DNA of 64,000 bases from Chryseobacterium aahli (GCF_022699665.1 NZ_JALDNB010000004.1:62001-126000); one strand, 5' to 3'. Numbered from the stretch's first letter, positions 16,965-25,885 are shown. Numbers and translations: made by a program. The notes: generated from the letters alone by a model not told the origin.

Positions 16965-18242
16965 TTAATTTTTCGAAAGAATAAAATAATGCATACCATC
17001 ATCAAATTTATATGTAACATCCCATTGCGGATATTGTTTTATAATAGTCTTAATGATAGACAGTCCCAATCCTGTAGATCCCTGATCTGAACCTTGTTTA
17101 TAAAAACGATTAAAAATCTGAGATTTATCTAAAGGAATTTCTGAGCCTGTATTTTGAAATATTAGTCTTTCTTTTTCTGTGATAATATTAACAATTCCGT
17201 TTTGGTTGTTATATTTTACTGCATTTTTAAGTAAATTTGAAAGAAGAATATTGACAAGATCAGGATCAAAAGCTGCTTCAAAAACCTCTTTTTCAACCAC
17301 ATTGAGATCGATCTTTTTATATTCAATAAAATCTTCATAGCTTTTTACCAAATCATTGATCAATACATTAAAATTGACATTGGATATTTTATTAAACTGA
17401 TTATTTTCAATCTTAGAAAGCATTAACAAAGATTTATTCAATCCCGCCATTCTTCTGAGATCATTTTTTACGTCATTCAAAAAGTTGAGATTTTTCTTAT
17501 CGAGCTCGCCATTCTGAATGGAGAGATCAATTTTATTAATCACAATTGCCAATGGAGTCTGTAATTCATGAGAGGCATTTTCTATAAATTGCTTTTGCTG
17601 ATGAAAAACGAGTTCGTTACGCTCGATCATTTCATTAATTTCAATATTTAATTCCTCAAATTCTTTTATAGAATAATTTTGAGGTTCATTAAAAGAAGAA
17701 ACACCAAACTGGTATTTTTTAAGCTTATCCAAAATTAAATAAAATGGCCGCATGGCTTTATGAAGCAGAAATCCGTTAACGGCAACAATACTTATTACCA
17801 AGAGAAGATACAGAACAATCAATGCTGTTGTAAGGTCGTATACCAACTCATCTTCTTCTACGGTAGACGTTCTGATGATAAGCTGCTGATGTTTTCCAAA
17901 CTGGTCGATAAAATCAGTTGTAAGAACTCGGTATGGCTGTTCTTCGTCATCATATTCCATATAATACATTTTATTATACAGACTGTTTTTATCTTTATAT
18001 TCTGACGCAGAAATAGGATTTATCTTAAATTCATTAAAGCCAAATTCATTATACTTTAATAAATTTTCGTCAAGATATACAGCCTTAATAATTTGTATTT
18101 TCCTGTTTTTTAAGCCATCATCTACATTATCATACACTTCATCTAAAATATAAGCATAAAACAACGCGGCCCAAACAGCAATGATCAATAATAAGATCGT
18201 GATGAGGTACTTTATTGTATAATATTTTAAAGAAACTTTCAT
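16965..18242 (-). CDS. Sensor histidine kinase
   Basis: A 425-residue two-pass membrane kinase. TM1 is about 12-31, a periplasmic sensor region spans about 32-137, and TM2 about 138-160. The HisKA dimerisation domain carries the phosphoacceptor His225 in FIENASHELQTPLA. The catalytic domain has NLLKNAVKYN (N box) and GLGLSIIKTI (G2 box). Its start overlaps the stop of the response regulator gene (TAATG), so the pair is translationally coupled. The periplasmic loop is rich in Asp, Glu and Tyr. The PepSY-like gene immediately upstream may supply a ligand-binding partner; that link is inferred. Confidence 0.93.
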   Translation of the reverse strand: MKVSLKYYTIKYLITILLLIIAVWAALFYAYILDEVYDNVDDGLKNRKIQIIKAVYLDENLLKYNEFGFNEFKINPISASEYKDKNSLYNKMYYMEYDDEEQPYRVLTTDFIDQFGKHQQLIIRTSTVEEDELVYDLTTALIVLYLLLVISIVAVNGFLLHKAMRPFYLILDKLKKYQFGVSSFNEPQNYSIKEFEELNIEINEMIERNELVFHQQKQFIENASHELQTPLAIVINKIDLSIQNGELDKKNLNFLNDVKNDLRRMAGLNKSLLMLSKIENNQFNKISNVNFNVLINDLVKSYEDFIEYKKIDLNVVEKEVFEAAFDPDLVNILLSNLLKNAVKYNNQNGIVNIITEKERLIFQNTGSEIPLDKSQIFNRFYKQGSDQGSTGLGLSIIKTIIKQYPQWDVTYKFDDGMHYFILSKN

Positions 18243-18913
18243 TAAATAAATTTATAACCAATCCCATAAACAGCCTGAAAATCAGCTTCAGATTTGAGTT
18301 CTTTCAATTTTTTACGAAGATTTTTTATTTGGGAATAAATAAAATCCAGACTGTCTGCCTGATCAATATAATCTCCCCAAATCGCTTCTGCAAGCATTGT
18401 TTTCTGCAATGTTTTTTCAGGATTTATAACAAAATAATAGAGAAGATCATATTCTTTACGATTAAGGATCAATTCATTATTATCGATCTTCACTATTCTG
18501 CTTTCCGGGTCGATGTGAATATTTTTATAGCTAATTGTATTTTCTCCATCCTGATTTTTTCGCCTGATGACAGATTTAATTCTAGCCATCAATTCCGCCA
18601 GATGAAAAGGTTTAGCGAGATAGTCGTCTGCTCCGATTTCCAATCCGTTCACTTTATCATCTACAGAATCTTTCGCAGATAAAATGATCACAGGATCTTT
18701 TTTGTGCATGTTTTTAATTTCCTTCAGAAGATCCATCCCGTTTCCGTCCGGGAGCATTATATCCAGAAGAATACAGTCATATTCATAAGAAATGATCTTT
18801 TCTAATCCTGATTGATAATCATCAGCATATTCTACGATAAAATGTTCTGTTTCAAGAAAACTTTTCACCACATTTCTTAATTCTGGCTCATCTTCTATAA
18901 TTAAAATCTTCAT
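18242..18913 (-). CDS. OmpR/PhoB-family response regulator
   Basis: A 223-residue regulator with a receiver domain (1-120) and a winged-helix DNA-binding domain (about 125-223). The phosphoacceptor is Asp51 in CILLDIMLPDG, supported by the acidic EDE at 7-9 and Lys in ADDYLAKPFHLAEL. The effector domain shows the LNRKEYDLLYYFVINPEKT pattern. Its partner kinase follows with a one-base overlap. A PepSY-like gene lies 115 bp upstream on the same strand and is a likely target or co-transcribed member. Confidence 0.93.
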   Translation of the reverse strand: MKILIIEDEPELRNVVKSFLETEHFIVEYADDYQSGLEKIISYEYDCILLDIMLPDGNGMDLLKEIKNMHKKDPVIILSAKDSVDDKVNGLEIGADDYLAKPFHLAELMARIKSVIRRKNQDGENTISYKNIHIDPESRIVKIDNNELILNRKEYDLLYYFVINPEKTLQKTMLAEAIWGDYIDQADSLDFIYSQIKNLRKKLKELKSEADFQAVYGIGYKFI

Positions 18914-19027
18914 ATCTGCATTTATGGTTAAGCTCTATCAAATATATAAAATTACAACCTCCTGATTACAGGAGGTTGTATATCCTTTAAGAATTTGTCT
19001 TTATTTGTTGGTGTATAATTTTCGTTA

Positions 19028-19477
19028 TTAATCATCAATTCGTTTAAAATTTCCGTTTTTATCGAATTCAAGATCTATTCCGTTAGAAAGTTCGGCTTTA
19101 TATGACCAGCTTTTTCTTTCTATTTTAGTAATCTGGGTATTGGGAAAACTTTTGGCCACGTAGTTTCTTATATTGGCAGGAATAAATCCGTAAGGGACTT
19201 TCTGATGCTCACCGTCCACTTCTTTCCAGTTTCCTTTGCTGTCAAATTCAACTTTTATTCCGTTGGCCAAACGTACTTTATATTCGTCAACGCCATAAAT
19301 TTCACGGTCTTCAATTACAGAACCTGCAGCAACTCCTTTAAAATTGACAGCTAGAAAGTTTTTGGCAGTTTTTGGCAGTTGGTTTGCACTTATTACTTTC
19401 TCCTGTGCAAAAACAAAGCCCGCCATTAATAGGAAAATAAGAGTAAATGCTCCTGTGATTTTTTTTAATTTTCTCAT
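19028..19477 (-). CDS. Periplasmic PepSY-like (DUF2874) protein
   Basis: A 149-residue protein with a signal peptide (MRKLKKITGAFTLIFLLMAG, cleavage after FVFAQ at about 25). Two repeats follow, each of the form LPxxAxxFLxxxFxxxxIxxxExxxxxxYKVxLxNGIxVEFDxxGNWKxVD (about 33-83 and 95-149). This is the tandem PepSY-like fold seen in Bacteroidetes periplasmic proteins often encoded beside two-component systems. Its biochemical role is unsettled. A TTTTTGGCAG direct duplication lies near 19355-19378 within the gene. Probable regulon member or accessory sensor of the system downstream. Confidence 0.85.
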   Translation of the reverse strand: MRKLKKITGAFTLIFLLMAGFVFAQEKVISANQLPKTAKNFLAVNFKGVAAGSVIEDREIYGVDEYKVRLANGIKVEFDSKGNWKEVDGEHQKVPYGFIPANIRNYVAKSFPNTQITKIERKSWSYKAELSNGIDLEFDKNGNFKRIDD

Positions 19478-19563
19478 AATATAAAATTTTTTGTTCGTTA
19501 TTATGAAGCAAAATTCTATATTAATTTAGGAAAGAATTAGGAATGAATCACAAAAGCAATTTT

Positions 19564-20259
19564 TTATAAATATTCTTTGATCTGTAAAAGATGCTTAATC
19601 ACTTTTAAATTTTCCTGCTCCGGATTTTCATTTAAAACATCAAAGAAAATAACATCTATTCCGCAATTCTGCGCTCCTACAACATCTGCAATCCAGTCGT
19701 CGCCAATCAGAATACTTTCTTCTTTCTGAGCCTTAGCAAGATCTAAAGAATACTCAAAAATCGCTGGATTTGGTTTTCTTACACCAACAGAATCTGCACT
19801 CGTAATCGTATTAAAATAATGATCAATACCAGACAAAATACATTTTCTCTCGGTCACTTCCTGAAAACCGTTTGAAATAATATGAAGTGTGTAATTTTTA
19901 GCTTTTAAATAATCTAAAATATACTCTGCGCCTTCAACCAGGTGGTTGTAATTTAGAATTTTATCTAAAAAATGTTCTTCAAAAAACATAGACAATTCCA
20001 AATCATCAATCCCAAAACGTTTAAATGTATCGTAAAATCTATGTTTTCTCAGATACTCTTTATCAATTTCACCATCTCTTATTTGTTCCCACAGTTTTTC
20101 GTTAATCTCATGATACACAGAATGAAACTCTTCAAAATCTATATTGTATTTTAAGGTAATTTCTTCTTTTCCGAAAAGGTCTTTAATGGTAAGATATGCG
20201 TTCTTGCGGTGATCCCAAAGGGTATTGTCGAGGTCAAAAAAAATGTGCTGAATTTTCAT
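19564..20259 (-). CDS. YjjG-family noncanonical pyrimidine nucleotidase (HAD superfamily)
   Basis: I chose the ATG at 20257-20259 (MKIQHIFFDLDN) because an upstream in-frame ATG adds only MCC. The 231-residue protein has HAD motif I in FFDLDNTLWDHRK, motif II in LHIISNGFQE, the motif III lysine in VGVRKPNPAIF and motif IV in ILIGDDWIADVVGAQ. The long cap helix region (25-95) matches the YjjG subgroup, which removes 5'-phosphate from noncanonical nucleotides such as dUMP-type analogues and so cleans the pool. Single gene in its transcription unit as far as I can see. Confidence 0.88.
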   Translation of the reverse strand: MKIQHIFFDLDNTLWDHRKNAYLTIKDLFGKEEITLKYNIDFEEFHSVYHEINEKLWEQIRDGEIDKEYLRKHRFYDTFKRFGIDDLELSMFFEEHFLDKILNYNHLVEGAEYILDYLKAKNYTLHIISNGFQEVTERKCILSGIDHYFNTITSADSVGVRKPNPAIFEYSLDLAKAQKEESILIGDDWIADVVGAQNCGIDVIFFDVLNENPEQENLKVIKHLLQIKEYL

Positions 20260-20277
20260 ACAGCACAAAATTAATGA

Positions 20278-20412
20278 TTAATTTTTTGAAACGTGATAAT
20301 GATTATTTTTAATCTTTACAACGTCAAGACTTTTTGAGAAACTAAGCAAAAAATCAATGGTTTGTTTTTTGGGTTTCAAACTTTTAATTTTTAAAGAATC
20401 GTTATTTTTCAT
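20278..20412 (-). CDS. 44-residue conserved-looking small protein downstream of the sigma factor
   Basis: ATG at 20410-20412, stop TAA at 20278-20280, no interruptions. The product starts MKNNDSLKIKSLKPKKQTID and continues FLLSFSKSLDVVKIKNNH. It is basic, has no signal peptide, and looks like one amphipathic helix after a KP-rich lead. The form KPKKQTIDFLLSFSKSLDV resembles small proteins I recall downstream of sigma-70 genes in Flavobacteriia. It begins 44 bp after the sigma factor stop, same strand, consistent with co-transcription. Function unknown; an anti-sigma role is only a guess. Confidence 0.6.
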   Translation of the reverse strand: MKNNDSLKIKSLKPKKQTIDFLLSFSKSLDVVKIKNNHYHVSKN

Positions 20413-20456
20413 AGGCAAAAAATGTTTTTCTTTAAAACGTGAAACATTGTGAATTA

Positions 20457-21044
20457 TTATCTCGTTAAGACAATATTATTTTCTTCCATGATTTTTCGTA
20501 GGTTAATCAAAGCATAGCGAACACGCCCCAAAGTCGTATTAATGCTCATATCTGTATGATCTGCAATCTCTTTAAAACTTAGTCCGTCAAAAAACCTGAG
20601 TTTTATCACCTCTTGTTGATTCTGTGGTAAAAACTGCAGCATTTTCAGCAAATCTTCCTGAATCTGCATACTGACCAACTGATCTTCAATATTTTCTGAA
20701 GGCTCTCTGATTAAATCAAAAATAGAAAACTCATCATTATCAAAAGTGGTCTCCGAAACTTTTACGTTTTTGGATTTTGCTCTGAAATGATCGATAATTA
20801 AATTTTGTGCAATTCTTTTTGCCCAAAGAATAAATTTTCCTTCTTCATTATATCGCCCTTCTTTTAGCATAATAATGATTTTGATAAAAGTATCTTGGAA
20901 AACATCATTTGCCAAATCTTCATCGTTTATCTTATAGAGAATAAACGAAAAGAGGTCTTTCTGATGACGATGTATAAGGGTTGACAATGCTTCTTCGTCT
21001 CCTTTCTGGTAAAGAGATATTAATAGGCTATCTGTTGATTTCAT
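20457..21044 (-). CDS. ECF-like RNA polymerase sigma-70 factor
   Basis: A 195-residue sigma factor with regions 2 and 4 only. Region 2 spans about 10-85 and includes NDEDLANDVFQDTFIKI and FILWAKRIAQNLIIDHFR. Region 4 spans about 130-185, with LPQNQQEVIKLRFFDGLSFKEIA and the recognition helix in MSINTTLGRVRYALINLRK. A membrane anti-sigma gene (FecR-like) is not adjacent; instead a 44-codon gene follows. The Flavobacteriia carry such stand-alone sigma factors. It is expressed as the first gene of a minus-strand unit. Confidence 0.93.
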   Translation of the reverse strand: MKSTDSLLISLYQKGDEEALSTLIHRHQKDLFSFILYKINDEDLANDVFQDTFIKIIIMLKEGRYNEEGKFILWAKRIAQNLIIDHFRAKSKNVKVSETTFDNDEFSIFDLIREPSENIEDQLVSMQIQEDLLKMLQFLPQNQQEVIKLRFFDGLSFKEIADHTDMSINTTLGRVRYALINLRKIMEENNIVLTR

Positions 21045-21230
21045 GACTTTTCTTCTCAGTATATACCGTAGCCAAACTGTCTCCCGTCATTCTGACTGGT
21101 TTATTTTCCGCTACAAGGTTTGTTAGAGTAAAGTCTTATCAATAAGCATTAAATTATGCTGTAAATATAAATAAAATTTTAATAACTGTTAAGTAATTAT
21201 TAAATATTTAGAATAAATATTTAATAAAAC

Positions 21231-21722
21231 CTACTTAAACATATCATGTAAGAACGTCGTAGGAATATTTAGTGTGAAATTAATATTCAAACCTTTCAAT
21301 TCTTTTCCATTTAATCTTGAATCTGCTATAGAAAAGGCATATCCTCCGGTTAAATCCAGAAGTCCAAATAATGAAACACCAATTTTTGGAGCTACATATT
21401 TGTTGGTTCCTTCAACTCCAGCAAGAAAATAATAGGAATGTTTAAAATCTACATTTTTTTCAAAATTCAATAAAATATCAGCGTTTACCTTCGGCATGAT
21501 CGCAAATTCAGAATTGGCAGAGCCCATCAATGCGGAAGCACCTAATCGGTAGATGACATCATCTGTTTTCAAGAAAAGCAACTTCCCTCCTACTTCACCA
21601 AAACTTTGGTTTTGATACACATATCCTACATTCAACATTTTATGTATTGTAACCTGAGCTTTTGCAAAAACACTTAGAAAACATACACATACAATTGCCG
21701 CTACCCAACGAAAGTTCTTCAT
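21231..21722 (-). CDS. Secreted hypothetical protein, possible small beta-barrel
   Basis: A 163-residue protein with a signal peptide (MKNFRWVAAIVCVCFLSVFAKAQ, about 1-23). The mature part alternates hydrophobic and polar residues with aromatic-rich strands (LNVGYVYQNQSFGEVGGKLLF, HSYYFLAGVEGTNKYVAPKIGVSLFG), a pattern consistent with an outer-membrane or periplasmic beta-structure. I do not recognise a named family. It lies downstream of metK but is separated from it by a strong terminator, so it is probably transcribed on its own. Confidence 0.75.
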   Translation of the reverse strand: MKNFRWVAAIVCVCFLSVFAKAQVTIHKMLNVGYVYQNQSFGEVGGKLLFLKTDDVIYRLGASALMGSANSEFAIMPKVNADILLNFEKNVDFKHSYYFLAGVEGTNKYVAPKIGVSLFGLLDLTGGYAFSIADSRLNGKELKGLNINFTLNIPTTFLHDMFK

Positions 21723-21745
21723 CTTATTTTATTTAAAACGTAAAA

Positions 21746-21787
21746 TTAAAAAAAACTGCTTTATCTCATGAAGATAAAGCAGTTTAA
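21746..21787 (-). terminator. Rho-independent terminator of metK
   Basis: The 14-bp perfect arms AAACTGCTTTATCT (21753-21766) and AGATAAAGCAGTTT (21772-21785) have a 5-nt loop. On the minus strand a T-run follows, just after the metK stop. Confidence 0.92.
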
Positions 21788-21804
21788 ATATCTAAAAGAA
21801 AAGA

Positions 21805-23085
21805 TTAAATTCCAAAAGCGGATTTAATTTCTTCTACTTTGTCTAATTTTTCCCAAGTAAAAAATTCAAGACCTGTAAGAGTCAATTCATTTTTATGACC
21901 TTTGTTGAAAGTTTTATCAGCAACGAAATGCTCTCTTCCCATGTGACCGTAAGAAGCAGTCTCTTGGTAGATAGGATTTCTCAACTTCAGATTTTGCTCA
22001 ATTGCATAAGGTCTAAGATCGAAAATTGTAGAAACTTTTTTAGCGATTTCTCCATCATTCAAACCAGTTTTAGAAGTTCCGTACGTGTTGATGTACAAGC
22101 CACAAGGCTCAGCAACACCGATAGCGTAAGAAACCTGTACTAAAACCTCGTCTGCAACCCCTGCAGCCACTAAGTTTTTAGCGATGTGTCTTGTAGCATA
22201 CGCAGCACTTCTGTCTACTTTTGAAGGATCTTTTCCTGAGAATGCACCACCACCGTGAGCACCTTTTCCACCGTACGTATCAACGATGATTTTTCTTCCT
22301 GTAAGACCTGTATCTCCGTGAGGACCTCCGATTACGAATTTTCCTGTAGGATTGATGTGATATTTAATCTGATCGTTGAATAACGCTTTGATTTCTTCAG
22401 TCTGCAAAGCAACAACTCTAGGAATCAAAATAGTTTTGATATCTTCTCTGATTTTATTCAGCATTTCTTCTTCAGCAGCAAAATCGTCGTGCTGAGTAGA
22501 AACTACGATAGAATCAATTCTTACCGGTTTGTGATCGTCAGAATATTCAATTGTTACCTGAGATTTTGCATCAGGACGAAGATATTTGATTGCAGAATCT
22601 TCTCTTCTGATTGCAGAAAGTTCTTTAAGAATCGTATGTGCAAGATCTAAAGCCAAAGGCATATAGTTAGACGTTTCATTCGTTGCATACCCAAACATCA
22701 TTCCCTGATCTCCTGCACCTTGAGCGTTTGCTTTAGCTTCGAAAGATTCGTCATTTACAGCTCTGTCAACACCTTGATTGATATCCGGTGACTGTTCGTG
22801 AATAGCAGAAATTACTCCACAAGAATCACCGTTGAACATATATTCACCTTTTGTATAACCAATTCCGTTAATTACTTCTCTTGCGATCGTCTGAACGTCA
22901 AGATAAGCATCAGATTTTACCTCACCAGCCAAAACAACCTGACCTGTAGTAACCAAAGTTTCACAAGCTACCTTTGAAGTTTTGTCGTATGCTAAAAAGT
23001 TATCGATTAACGCATCGGAAATCTGGTCGGCAATTTTATCAGGATGCCCTTCTGAAACTGATTCAGACGTAAATAAATAAGACAT
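21805..23085 (-). CDS. metK: S-adenosylmethionine synthetase
   Basis: A 426-residue enzyme making SAM from methionine and ATP. The N-terminal [21 protein letters not shown], the central [12 protein letters not shown] signature, and [19 protein letters not shown] are diagnostic of Met[22 protein letters not shown] is the family's second signature. Length is slightly above the approximately 385 of E. coli, as is normal for Bacteroidetes. The leader carries a probable SAM-II riboswitch 75 nt before the start, which would shut off expression when SAM is abundant, and a good TTG-N20-TAAATTTG promoter. A strong hairpin ends the transcript. Confidence 0.98.
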   Translation of the reverse strand: MSYLFTSESVSEGHPDKIADQISDALIDNFLAYDKTSKVACETLVTTGQVVLAGEVKSDAYLDVQTIAREVINGIGYTKGEYMFNGDSCGVISAIHEQSPDINQGVDRAVNDESFEAKANAQGAGDQGMMFGYATNETSNYMPLALDLAHTILKELSAIRREDSAIKYLRPDAKSQVTIEYSDDHKPVRIDSIVVSTQHDDFAAEEEMLNKIREDIKTILIPRVVALQTEEIKALFNDQIKYHINPTGKFVIGGPHGDTGLTGRKIIVDTYGGKGAHGGGAFSGKDPSKVDRSAAYATRHIAKNLVAAGVADEVLVQVSYAIGVAEPCGLYINTYGTSKTGLNDGEIAKKVSTIFDLRPYAIEQNLKLRNPIYQETASYGHMGREHFVADKTFNKGHKNELTLTGLEFFTWEKLDKVEEIKSAFGI

Positions 23086-23159
23086 ATTATTCTTGTATTT
23101 TTAAAATTAAATGTAGAAGAAAAAAATGAATAATTGCCCAGAAAAGCTAAAAAGAATAT

Positions 23160-23212
23160 ACTGTTTTAGCATTTTTTTAGAGAGGTTGCAATCAGGTCAA
23201 ATTTTTCCTCGT
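23160..23212 (-). promoter_or_regulatory. Probable SAM-II riboswitch aptamer upstream of metK
   Basis: Read on the minus strand, P1 is GAGG (complement of 23207-23210) pairing with CCTC (complement of 23182-23185). Between them is AATTTGACCTGATTGCAA, which parallels the SAM-II loop AUUUAACCGUAUUGCAA as I recall it. After P1 comes AAAAAAATGCTAAAACAG, containing the conserved GCUAAAA; CAG can pair with the loop CTG to form the pseudoknot P2. Placement directly downstream of a promoter and upstream of metK fits autoregulation by SAM. Pseudoknot stems are short, so confidence is moderate. Confidence 0.7.
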
Positions 23213-23224
23213 TATAAACGTCAG

Positions 23225-23255
23225 CAAATTTAAGTACTATTTTCCTAATACTCAA
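23225..23255 (-). promoter_or_regulatory. metK promoter
   Basis: Minus-strand TTG (complement of 23253-23255), 20-nt spacer, then TAAATTTG (complement of 23225-23232). This fits the Bacteroidetes consensus TTG-N17-20-TANNTTTG and would start RNA a few bases before the riboswitch P1 stem. Confidence 0.75.
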
Positions 23256-23316
23256 AACTTTTGCGTGGTATTTATACTTTTCTTGAAATTACTAGGTTAC
23301 GTAAGCTTGAATAAGA

Positions 23317-24267
23317 CTATTGAGGCTTGATGCTCACATAATCTTTAGGATTTTCATTAAAATTCAGCTTTGTAGTCAATGAATCTTTAATGAAAATTTT
23401 CAATTCATCGATGATTTTTTGTTTGAAAGTTGGCTTGTAATAAATAATACTGATTTCTCTGTAAGGAAAAGGTTTTTTAAATCTGAAAACTTTATTTTTT
23501 TGTTCTTCAGACAACTGATTAAGAGCCAATTCCGGTAAAATACTGATTCCGCCAACTTTATCAACCATGTGAACCAAAGTCTGAATATTCGAAGCTAAAA
23601 ACTCAAGATTTTTAGGCTTTAATCTGTTTTCCTTTAAATGGCAGATATTTTCAAATTGATTTCTCAAGCAGTTTCCTTCTTCCAAGAGCCAAACTTTTTC
23701 TACATTCAATTCGTCAGGAACAATAAATGTATTTTTCTTGTTGGCTTCAGTATCTGAACTGTAAATCATCAGTTCTTCATTAAATAAGAAATCCTGATAA
23801 AATTCGTTGGCATTATCGTATGGAGTAGAAATAATTCCTGCATCTAATTCACCAGCTTTTAAAGCTTTGATAATATTATCCGTGGTCATCTCCTTTACAT
23901 TCATCAGAATCTTAGGATTTTCTTCCAAGAAATGGAAAATTTCTGTTGGTAAGATAAATGATGAAACCGTTGGAATAATTCCCAAGTTAATTGTTCCTCC
24001 TAAAATATTGTTTAATAAATTCGCTTTATTTCTAAGTTCATTTACCCCTTCAATAATGACTTTAGCCTGATCAATAATCTGTAATCCCACATCAGTAGTA
24101 CGGATCGGGTGGGTCGTCCTGTCAAAAACCTTCACATCCAGCTCATCTTCAAACTTCTGTATCATTGCACTCAAAGTCGGCTGGGTTATAAAACAAGCCT
24201 GAGCAGCTTTACCAAAATGTTTATACTTATCGACAGCGATAAGATATTCCAATTGCTGAATGTTCAT
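23317..24267 (-). CDS. oxyR: OxyR-type LysR-family peroxide sensor
   Basis: A 316-residue LysR regulator. The N-terminal helix-turn-helix is MNIQQLEYLIAVDKYKHFGK with QPTLSAMIQKFEDEL. The effector domain has Cys200 and Cys209 in EEGNCLRNQFENIC, the same nine-residue spacing and setting as the redox-active pair Cys199-Cys208 of E. coli OxyR. It is divergent from a catalase gene 130 bp away, its classical target. The Cys pair oxidised by peroxide would activate katA transcription. A TTG-N18-TATCTTTG promoter lies just upstream of its start. Confidence 0.93.
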   Translation of the reverse strand: MNIQQLEYLIAVDKYKHFGKAAQACFITQPTLSAMIQKFEDELDVKVFDRTTHPIRTTDVGLQIIDQAKVIIEGVNELRNKANLLNNILGGTINLGIIPTVSSFILPTEIFHFLEENPKILMNVKEMTTDNIIKALKAGELDAGIISTPYDNANEFYQDFLFNEELMIYSSDTEANKKNTFIVPDELNVEKVWLLEEGNCLRNQFENICHLKENRLKPKNLEFLASNIQTLVHMVDKVGGISILPELALNQLSEEQKNKVFRFKKPFPYREISIIYYKPTFKQKIIDELKIFIKDSLTTKLNFNENPKDYVSIKPQ

Positions 24268-24287
24268 TTGATTAATATTATCTATGA

Positions 24288-24337
24288 CAAAGATATGACG
24301 TTTTTAGCATAACCAATAAAAATTTCTACTAAATTTG
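24288..24337. promoter_or_regulatory. Divergent oxyR and katA promoters
   Basis: oxyR, minus strand: TTG (complement of 24314-24316), 18-nt spacer, TATCTTTG (complement of 24288-24295). katA, plus strand: -7 TAAATTTG at 24330-24337 but no TTG 17-21 nt upstream. A missing -33 is what one expects of a promoter that depends on an activator such as OxyR. No OxyR operator is clear to me by eye. Confidence 0.6.
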
Positions 24338-24397
24338 ATAATTATTAAGCTGAATACAGCTCTTGAAAAATGAAAAAATCAATCAAATTATAACTCT

Positions 24398-25885
24398 ATG
24401 GATTCGAAAAAATTAACGTCAAGCAGCGGTGCTCCGTACTTTGAGCATCAGGATTCTCAAACTGTAGGCTCAAGAGGCCCAGTTTTGTTACAGGACTTTA
24501 TTTTACAGGAAAATCTTGCTCACTTTGTAAGAGAAAGAATTCCTGAAAGGATTGTTCATGCGAAAGGTAGCGGCGCTTATGGAAAACTCACCGTTACTCA
24601 TGACATTTCACAATACACAAAAGCAAAACTTTTCTCAAAAATAGGAAATTCTTGTAAAATGTTTGCCCGCTTTTCAACCGTTGGTGGTGAAAAAGGAAGC
24701 GCAGACACCGCAAGAGATCCTCGTGGATTTGCTTTAAAATTCTACACAGAAGACGGAAATTGGGATTTAGTTGGAAACAACACTCCGGTTTTCTTTATTA
24801 AAGACGCTAAAAAATTCCCTGATTTTATTCATACTCAAAAGAGAGTTCCTAAAACGAACTTGAAAAGTGCAACGATGATGTGGGATTTTTGGAGCTTAAA
24901 TCCGGAATCGCTTCATCAGGTTCTTATTTTAATGTCTGAAAGAGGTACGCCTTATGGCTATCGTCACATGCATGGTTTTGGATCTCACACTTTCTCAATG
25001 ATTAATGAAAGCAATCAGAGAACTTGGGTGAAATTTCATTTTAAAACAAAACAAGGAATTAAAAACTTCACCAACGAAGAAGCTACAAAAATGGCAGGAG
25101 AAAATCCTGATTTTGCTCAGGAAGACCTTTGCAACGCAATCGATAACGGTGATTTCCCAAAATGGACGATGTACATCCAAGTAATGACTGAAGAGCAGGC
25201 AAAAGAATTCAGATGGAATCCTTTTGATGTTACAAAAGTATGGTCTCAGGCAGATTTCCCGTTAATTGAAGTGGGCGAAATGGAATTGAACGAAGTTCCT
25301 GTCAATTATTTTGCACATGTAGAACAATCTACGTTTTCTCCGAGTAACTTAATAAACGGAATCAGTTTTTCACCAGACAAGATGCTTCAGGGAAGATTAT
25401 TCTCATATCCCGATGCTCACAGATACAGAGTGGGGGTAAATGCACATCAATTGGAAGTAAACAGATGCCCTTTCGCAGTCAATAATTATCAAAGAGACGG
25501 ATTTATGGCAGATTCCAGTGAATATCAGGATAAACCTAATTACCATCCTAACAGCTTTGACGATATTCAACCCGATTCATCTTATAAAAATTTCGAATAT
25601 GAATTAGACAGCAATCATGTTGCAAACTACAATCGTAACGAAAATGATGACGATCATTACACCCAACCTGGATTATTGTATACAAAAGCAATGAATCAGG
25701 AAGACAGAGACCGTTTGATTCATAATATTATTGACAATATGAGCGGTATCGACGGACCGAAAAGAGATGAAATTATCAACCGCCAATTGTGTCATTTTTT
25801 CCGTGCAAACATTGAGCTTGGCATGAAAGTAGCTTCCGGTTTACACATCAATATTGACTCAAACATGATGAATCATTTAAAATAA
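24398..25885 (+). CDS. katA: Monofunctional haem catalase
   Basis: A 495-residue catalase disproportionating hydrogen peroxide. The distal His motif lies in ERIVHAKGSGAYGKLTVTHD; the signature FSTVGGEKGSADTARDPRGFALKFYTEDGNWDLVGNNTPVFF follows. The proximal haem tyrosine is in GRLFSYPDAHRYRVG. Length and sequence fit the small-subunit clade that binds NADPH. No signal peptide, so cytoplasmic. Divergent from oxyR, which probably activates it. A strong hairpin lies after the stop. Confidence 0.97.
   Translation: MDSKKLTSSSGAPYFEHQDSQTVGSRGPVLLQDFILQENLAHFVRERIPERIVHAKGSGAYGKLTVTHDISQYTKAKLFSKIGNSCKMFARFSTVGGEKGSADTARDPRGFALKFYTEDGNWDLVGNNTPVFFIKDAKKFPDFIHTQKRVPKTNLKSATMMWDFWSLNPESLHQVLILMSERGTPYGYRHMHGFGSHTFSMINESNQRTWVKFHFKTKQGIKNFTNEEATKMAGENPDFAQEDLCNAIDNGDFPKWTMYIQVMTEEQAKEFRWNPFDVTKVWSQADFPLIEVGEMELNEVPVNYFAHVEQSTFSPSNLINGISFSPDKMLQGRLFSYPDAHRYRVGVNAHQLEVNRCPFAVNNYQRDGFMADSSEYQDKPNYHPNSFDDIQPDSSYKNFEYELDSNHVANYNRNENDDDHYTQPGLLYTKAMNQEDRDRLIHNIIDNMSGIDGPKRDEIINRQLCHFFRANIELGMKVASGLHINIDSNMMNHLK

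Noticed and set aside
18215..18682. 155-codon open frame on the plus strand
   Set aside because: It lies antisense to the response regulator gene, whose receiver and DNA-binding motifs are clear; residues are Phe/Ile-rich shadow coding with no domain.
19353..19380. Tandem TTTTTGGCAG unit as a microsatellite or CRISPR-like repeat
   Set aside because: Only two units within a coding region, in keeping with codons for LPKTAKNF-like sequence; a local duplication.
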